NCBI RefSeq assembly: GCF_012641335.1
Contig: NZ_JABAID010000010.1
Coordinates: 62,001 to 126,000, forward strand
DNA: 64,000 bases
Direction: 5' to 3'
DNA from: Novosphingobium sp. ERN07
GTDB taxonomy: Bacteria; Pseudomonadota; Alphaproteobacteria; Sphingomonadales; Sphingomonadaceae
Shown piece after piece: positions 61,695 through 64,000 of this stretch. Within the stretch, counting starts at the first letter, position 1. Every line of letters begins with the position of its first letter. The translations under genes and the position numbers were made by a program. The notes beneath the pieces were generated by a model that was not told where the DNA came from, made no database searches, and worked only from the letters and a program-made list of their open reading frames with translations.

Positions 61695-64000
61695 TCAATA
61701 CTTGAAGCGCGCACCCACCAGGATGTTGCGGCCGAAGTGGTTGTTCTCATAATTCCGGTCGGCATCGATATCGGTGTAGCGATAGCGATAGGTGTCGAGC
61801 AGGTTGTTGCCTTCGACCGAAATTTCGACCCATTCGGTCAGCTTGAAGCGCATCGAGGCATCGAGGTTGAACATCGAGCCGTAGCCTTCGAGTATATTGC
61901 CTGTGCCGCTGGCGCCTTCGTGGTAGCGACCGCGATAGGTGCCCATCACGCGGGCCGAGAAGCGACCGTCATCGTAGTAGAAGGTGCCGTTGTAGGCCTG
62001 CTTCGATACGTTGGCGAGCGCGGCGGTGCGCGTAACGTTGATCAGCGCGCCGCCCGGTGCAGTCGCGGGGCCTTGCACGGTGTAATCGGCATTGCTGTCG
62101 ATGAAGGTGGCGTTGGCGATGATCCCGAAGTTGCCAAGGAAGCCTTCGGTGAAGATCTTGAACGGGATCTGCGCGGCGATTTCCACGCCCTTCAGCTTGG
62201 CTCCGGTGCCGTTGACCGTGGTGGTCAGCGTCCAGATCGGCTGCGTGAGCAGCGCCGGGTTCAGCGCGGCGGGCGATGATGGGTTGAGCACCGACGCCGG
62301 CAGGCCGGTCTGCGCGAACGTCGCTTCGGTGATCGCGGCAGACTGGGTAAAGCTGGCCACGTCCTTGATGAAGCCCGCGACCGAGATCAGCGCTTGCGGG
62401 GCGAAGTACCATTCGACCGAAACGTCATAGTTCGTGGCGCGGAACGGTTCGAGGAACGGGTTGCCGCTGGTGACGCGGAAGTTGAAGCCGTCTGCCGAAC
62501 CGCCCGGCGTGAGCGAACCCAGCGTGGGGCGCGTGATCACTTCGGCCACCGCACCGCGCACGATCAGGCTTTCGGTGGGATAGAACGCGATGTTGGCCGA
62601 AGGCAGCCAGTCGTCATAGGCGCGTTCAACGGTTGCCTGCGTGCCGCTGACGAGGCCGTAGGACGACTGTTCCGTCTTCACATAGCGGATGCCAGCGTTG
62701 AGCGCATAGCGCAGGCCGAACATGTCGCCCTTGCCATCGAACTGCAGGTAGCCGCCCTTGGTGGTTTCCTGCACGCCGCGAATGTTGCCCGCATCCTGCA
62801 CCAGCGCGCGGTCATAAAGCTTGGTCAGCGCGGTGGTGGTTTCCAGATTGGGCACCAGCCACGAATTGGTGTTGCCGCTGGGCTGCCCTGCGCTGCCGAG
62901 GTTGAACAGTTGCGCCATCTGCGCGGTCACGGGGATGCCGTAGACCGCCGTGGGGCCGAACACCGACGATGCCGAGCAGGTGATCGTGCCCAGCACGCGG
63001 TCCAGCCCGCCATTGCCGCAAACCGCCGTATCGCGGGTATAGGCTTCGGTATCGAAGTTGAACCGGCGCCACATCGCGCCCGCCTTCACCGTGAAGCCAT
63101 CGGCCACGTCCCATTCGGTGCGGAACTGCACGGTCTTGAACTTGTTCGTGACGTTCGACGGGCGATCACGGATTTCGGCAAGCTGGAAGTTGGCCGGATC
63201 GGTCACGCTGGTGCCGAAGGTCAGCTTCGGGTGCTTCATGTCGGTATAGTCGTAGCTGTACCCCTGCGCATCGCGATCATCGAAGATCATCGTGGTTTCG
63301 ACAGGGATATCGGCATCAGACTTGGAGAAGCCGCCAAGCAAGGTGAAGCGCAGGGTATCGGACACGTCCTGATCCCAGGTGCCGCCAACCTGATAGAATT
63401 CGGTCTTGCTCTTGCGCAGGTAGTGCTCGGTGCGCACCCATGCGTCATTCAGCGTAGCCGAGATCATGTTGTTGTTGGCATCGTAAACCGGATTCACGAC
63501 ATTGATCGAGCGTTCGTTGCTGCGCAGCAAAACTTCGCCCCACTGCTCTTCGCGATCCGCGTTGAAGCGCGAGAACAGGCCGTCGATGGAGAACTTGGTG
63601 GCGTCAGTCGGTGCGAACTGGACTGAGCCAGTCAGGCCGAGACGTTCGCGATCATGCTTCACTTCGCCATAGCGCGGGATGCGCGGGTGGAAGGCAAGCG
63701 CTGCCTTGTCGCACGCGGCGCTGACGCGATAGGTGCCGCCGCTGTTGGGCGTGGAGAAGCAGTTGGTGCCGTCAACCGAATCAAACCGGGCCTGCGCCCA
63801 GCGCACGGTGTTGTTGCCCAGTTCCAGCACCTTGGTCTTCTGATAGGCGGCAGAGAGCGAGACGCCGAACGTGCCCGCGTCGTTACGCCAGCTCAGCAGC
63901 CCGGCAAGACGCGGGCCGACATAATCGGACAGGTCGTTATAGGTGCCGACGACCGAAGCGACGCCGGTGAAGCCTGCCTTGCCCGCCAGCGGGTTGCCGG
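61695..64000 (-). CDS. TonB-dependent receptor, oligosaccharide type (5' end beyond the window)
   Basis: The reverse frame is open from the window edge to a stop at 61695, giving 767 residues; a GTG at 63830 is internal, not the true start, because coding continues upstream (YNDLSDYVGPRLAGLLSW). Seen: RGAVAEVITRPTLGSLTPGG, NPFLEPFRATNYDVSVEWYF, and the terminal HFGRNILVGARFKY, features of the long Xanthomonas/Caulobacter-type receptors (TIGR01782-like) for oligosaccharides. The plug and signal are missing. It is the uptake step of the uronate/xylan module: its gene lies 64 bp upstream of the esterase. Confidence 0.9.
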   Translation of the reverse strand, partial: GNPLAGKAGFTGVASVVGTYNDLSDYVGPRLAGLLSWRNDAGTFGVSLSAAYQKTKVLELGNNTVRWAQARFDSVDGTNCFSTPNSGGTYRVSAACDKAALAFHPRIPRYGEVKHDRERLGLTGSVQFAPTDATKFSIDGLFSRFNADREEQWGEVLLRSNERSINVVNPVYDANNNMISATLNDAWVRTEHYLRKSKTEFYQVGGTWDQDVSDTLRFTLLGGFSKSDADIPVETTMIFDDRDAQGYSYDYTDMKHPKLTFGTSVTDPANFQLAEIRDRPSNVTNKFKTVQFRTEWDVADGFTVKAGAMWRRFNFDTEAYTRDTAVCGNGGLDRVLGTITCSASSVFGPTAVYGIPVTAQMAQLFNLGSAGQPSGNTNSWLVPNLETTTALTKLYDRALVQDAGNIRGVQETTKGGYLQFDGKGDMFGLRYALNAGIRYVKTEQSSYGLVSGTQATVERAYDDWLPSANIAFYPTESLIVRGAVAEVITRPTLGSLTPGGSADGFNFRVTSGNPFLEPFRATNYDVSVEWYFAPQALISVAGFIKDVASFTQSAAITEATFAQTGLPASVLNPSSPAALNPALLTQPIWTLTTTVNGTGAKLKGVEIAAQIPFKIFTEGFLGNFGIIANATFIDSNADYTVQGPATAPGGALINVTRTAALANVSKQAYNGTFYYDDGRFSARVMGTYRGRYHEGASGTGNILEGYGSMFNLDASMRFKLTEWVEISVEGNNLLDTYRYRYTDIDADRNYENNHFGRNILVGARFKY

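Overview
The window reads as a catabolic (accessory) region of an alphaproteobacterium, most likely a sphingomonad close to Novosphingobium. The signs are high GC throughout, five complete and one partial TonB-dependent receptors, and dense arrays of Rieske oxygenases and short-chain dehydrogenases (SDRs). There is also a cytochrome P450 that matches the CYP101 family of Novosphingobium. Genus is an inference; no rRNA, tRNA, integrase, transposase or CRISPR array was seen.

Layout. 1-6.2 kb: acyl-CoA dehydrogenase, a Rieske oxygenase coupled to a ThuA-like protein, and a divergent three-SDR operon. 6.3-10.4 kb: a 986-residue TonB receptor and two housekeeping-type genes (GreA/GreB-like and YbaK-like). 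10.5-22.9 kb, all reverse strand: TonB receptor, tandem SnoaL-like protein, SDR, CYP101-like P450, then Rieske, SnoaL, Rieske, VOC, SnoaL, Rieske, SDR. 23.0-25.0 kb: TetR regulator, SDR, SnoaL. 25.0-27.8 kb, reverse: Rieske, TIM-barrel protein, EthD protein, thioesterase. 27.9-33.6 kb: acyl-CoA synthetase, VanA-like Rieske with divergent TetR, two SDRs, VOC. 33.8-37.3 kb: a two-Rieske operon and an AraC regulator. 37.4-46.9 kb: MDR/SDR and MDR/ThuA pairs with two TonB receptors. 47.2-49.1 kb: arsR-arsC-acr3. 49.1-53.4 kb: SnoaL, then the coupled operon MDR-SDR-VOC-Rieske ferredoxin, an NTF2-like gene and MarR. 53.5-56.1 kb: TonB receptor. 56.2-64.0 kb: uronate/xylan module (uxuB, uxaC, GH43, carbohydrate esterase, partial TonB receptor).

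How it may work. TonB receptors would bring a hydrophobic or plant-derived substrate across the outer membrane. The P450 and eight Rieske oxygenase components would hydroxylate or demethylate it, SDRs and zinc-free MDR enzymes would carry out the redox steps on alcohols, ketones and enones, and the acyl-CoA synthetase, acyl-CoA dehydrogenase and thioesterase would handle CoA intermediates. The P450 has the P450cam-type fold signatures but His85 where P450cam has Tyr96. I recall that replacement from CYP101B1, a norisoprenoid (ionone) hydroxylase, so a terpenoid or norisoprenoid substrate is the leading guess. Only one Rieske ferredoxin and no ferredoxin reductase are present, so electron supply must come partly from elsewhere.

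The most notable unexplained signal is a 32-bp imperfect palindrome (arms like CCATAAAACCGGCAG and CTGCCTGTTTTATGG). It recurs in the promoter regions of a Rieske gene (17.3 kb), the divergent TonB receptor/TetR pair (22.9 kb) and another Rieske gene (33.7 kb), with weaker versions at 3.6, 12.8 and 47.1 kb. It looks like the operator of one regulon that ties the scattered operons together, probably bound by the TetR protein at 23.0 kb. All reading was by eye: identities, GC values and structure energies were not computed.
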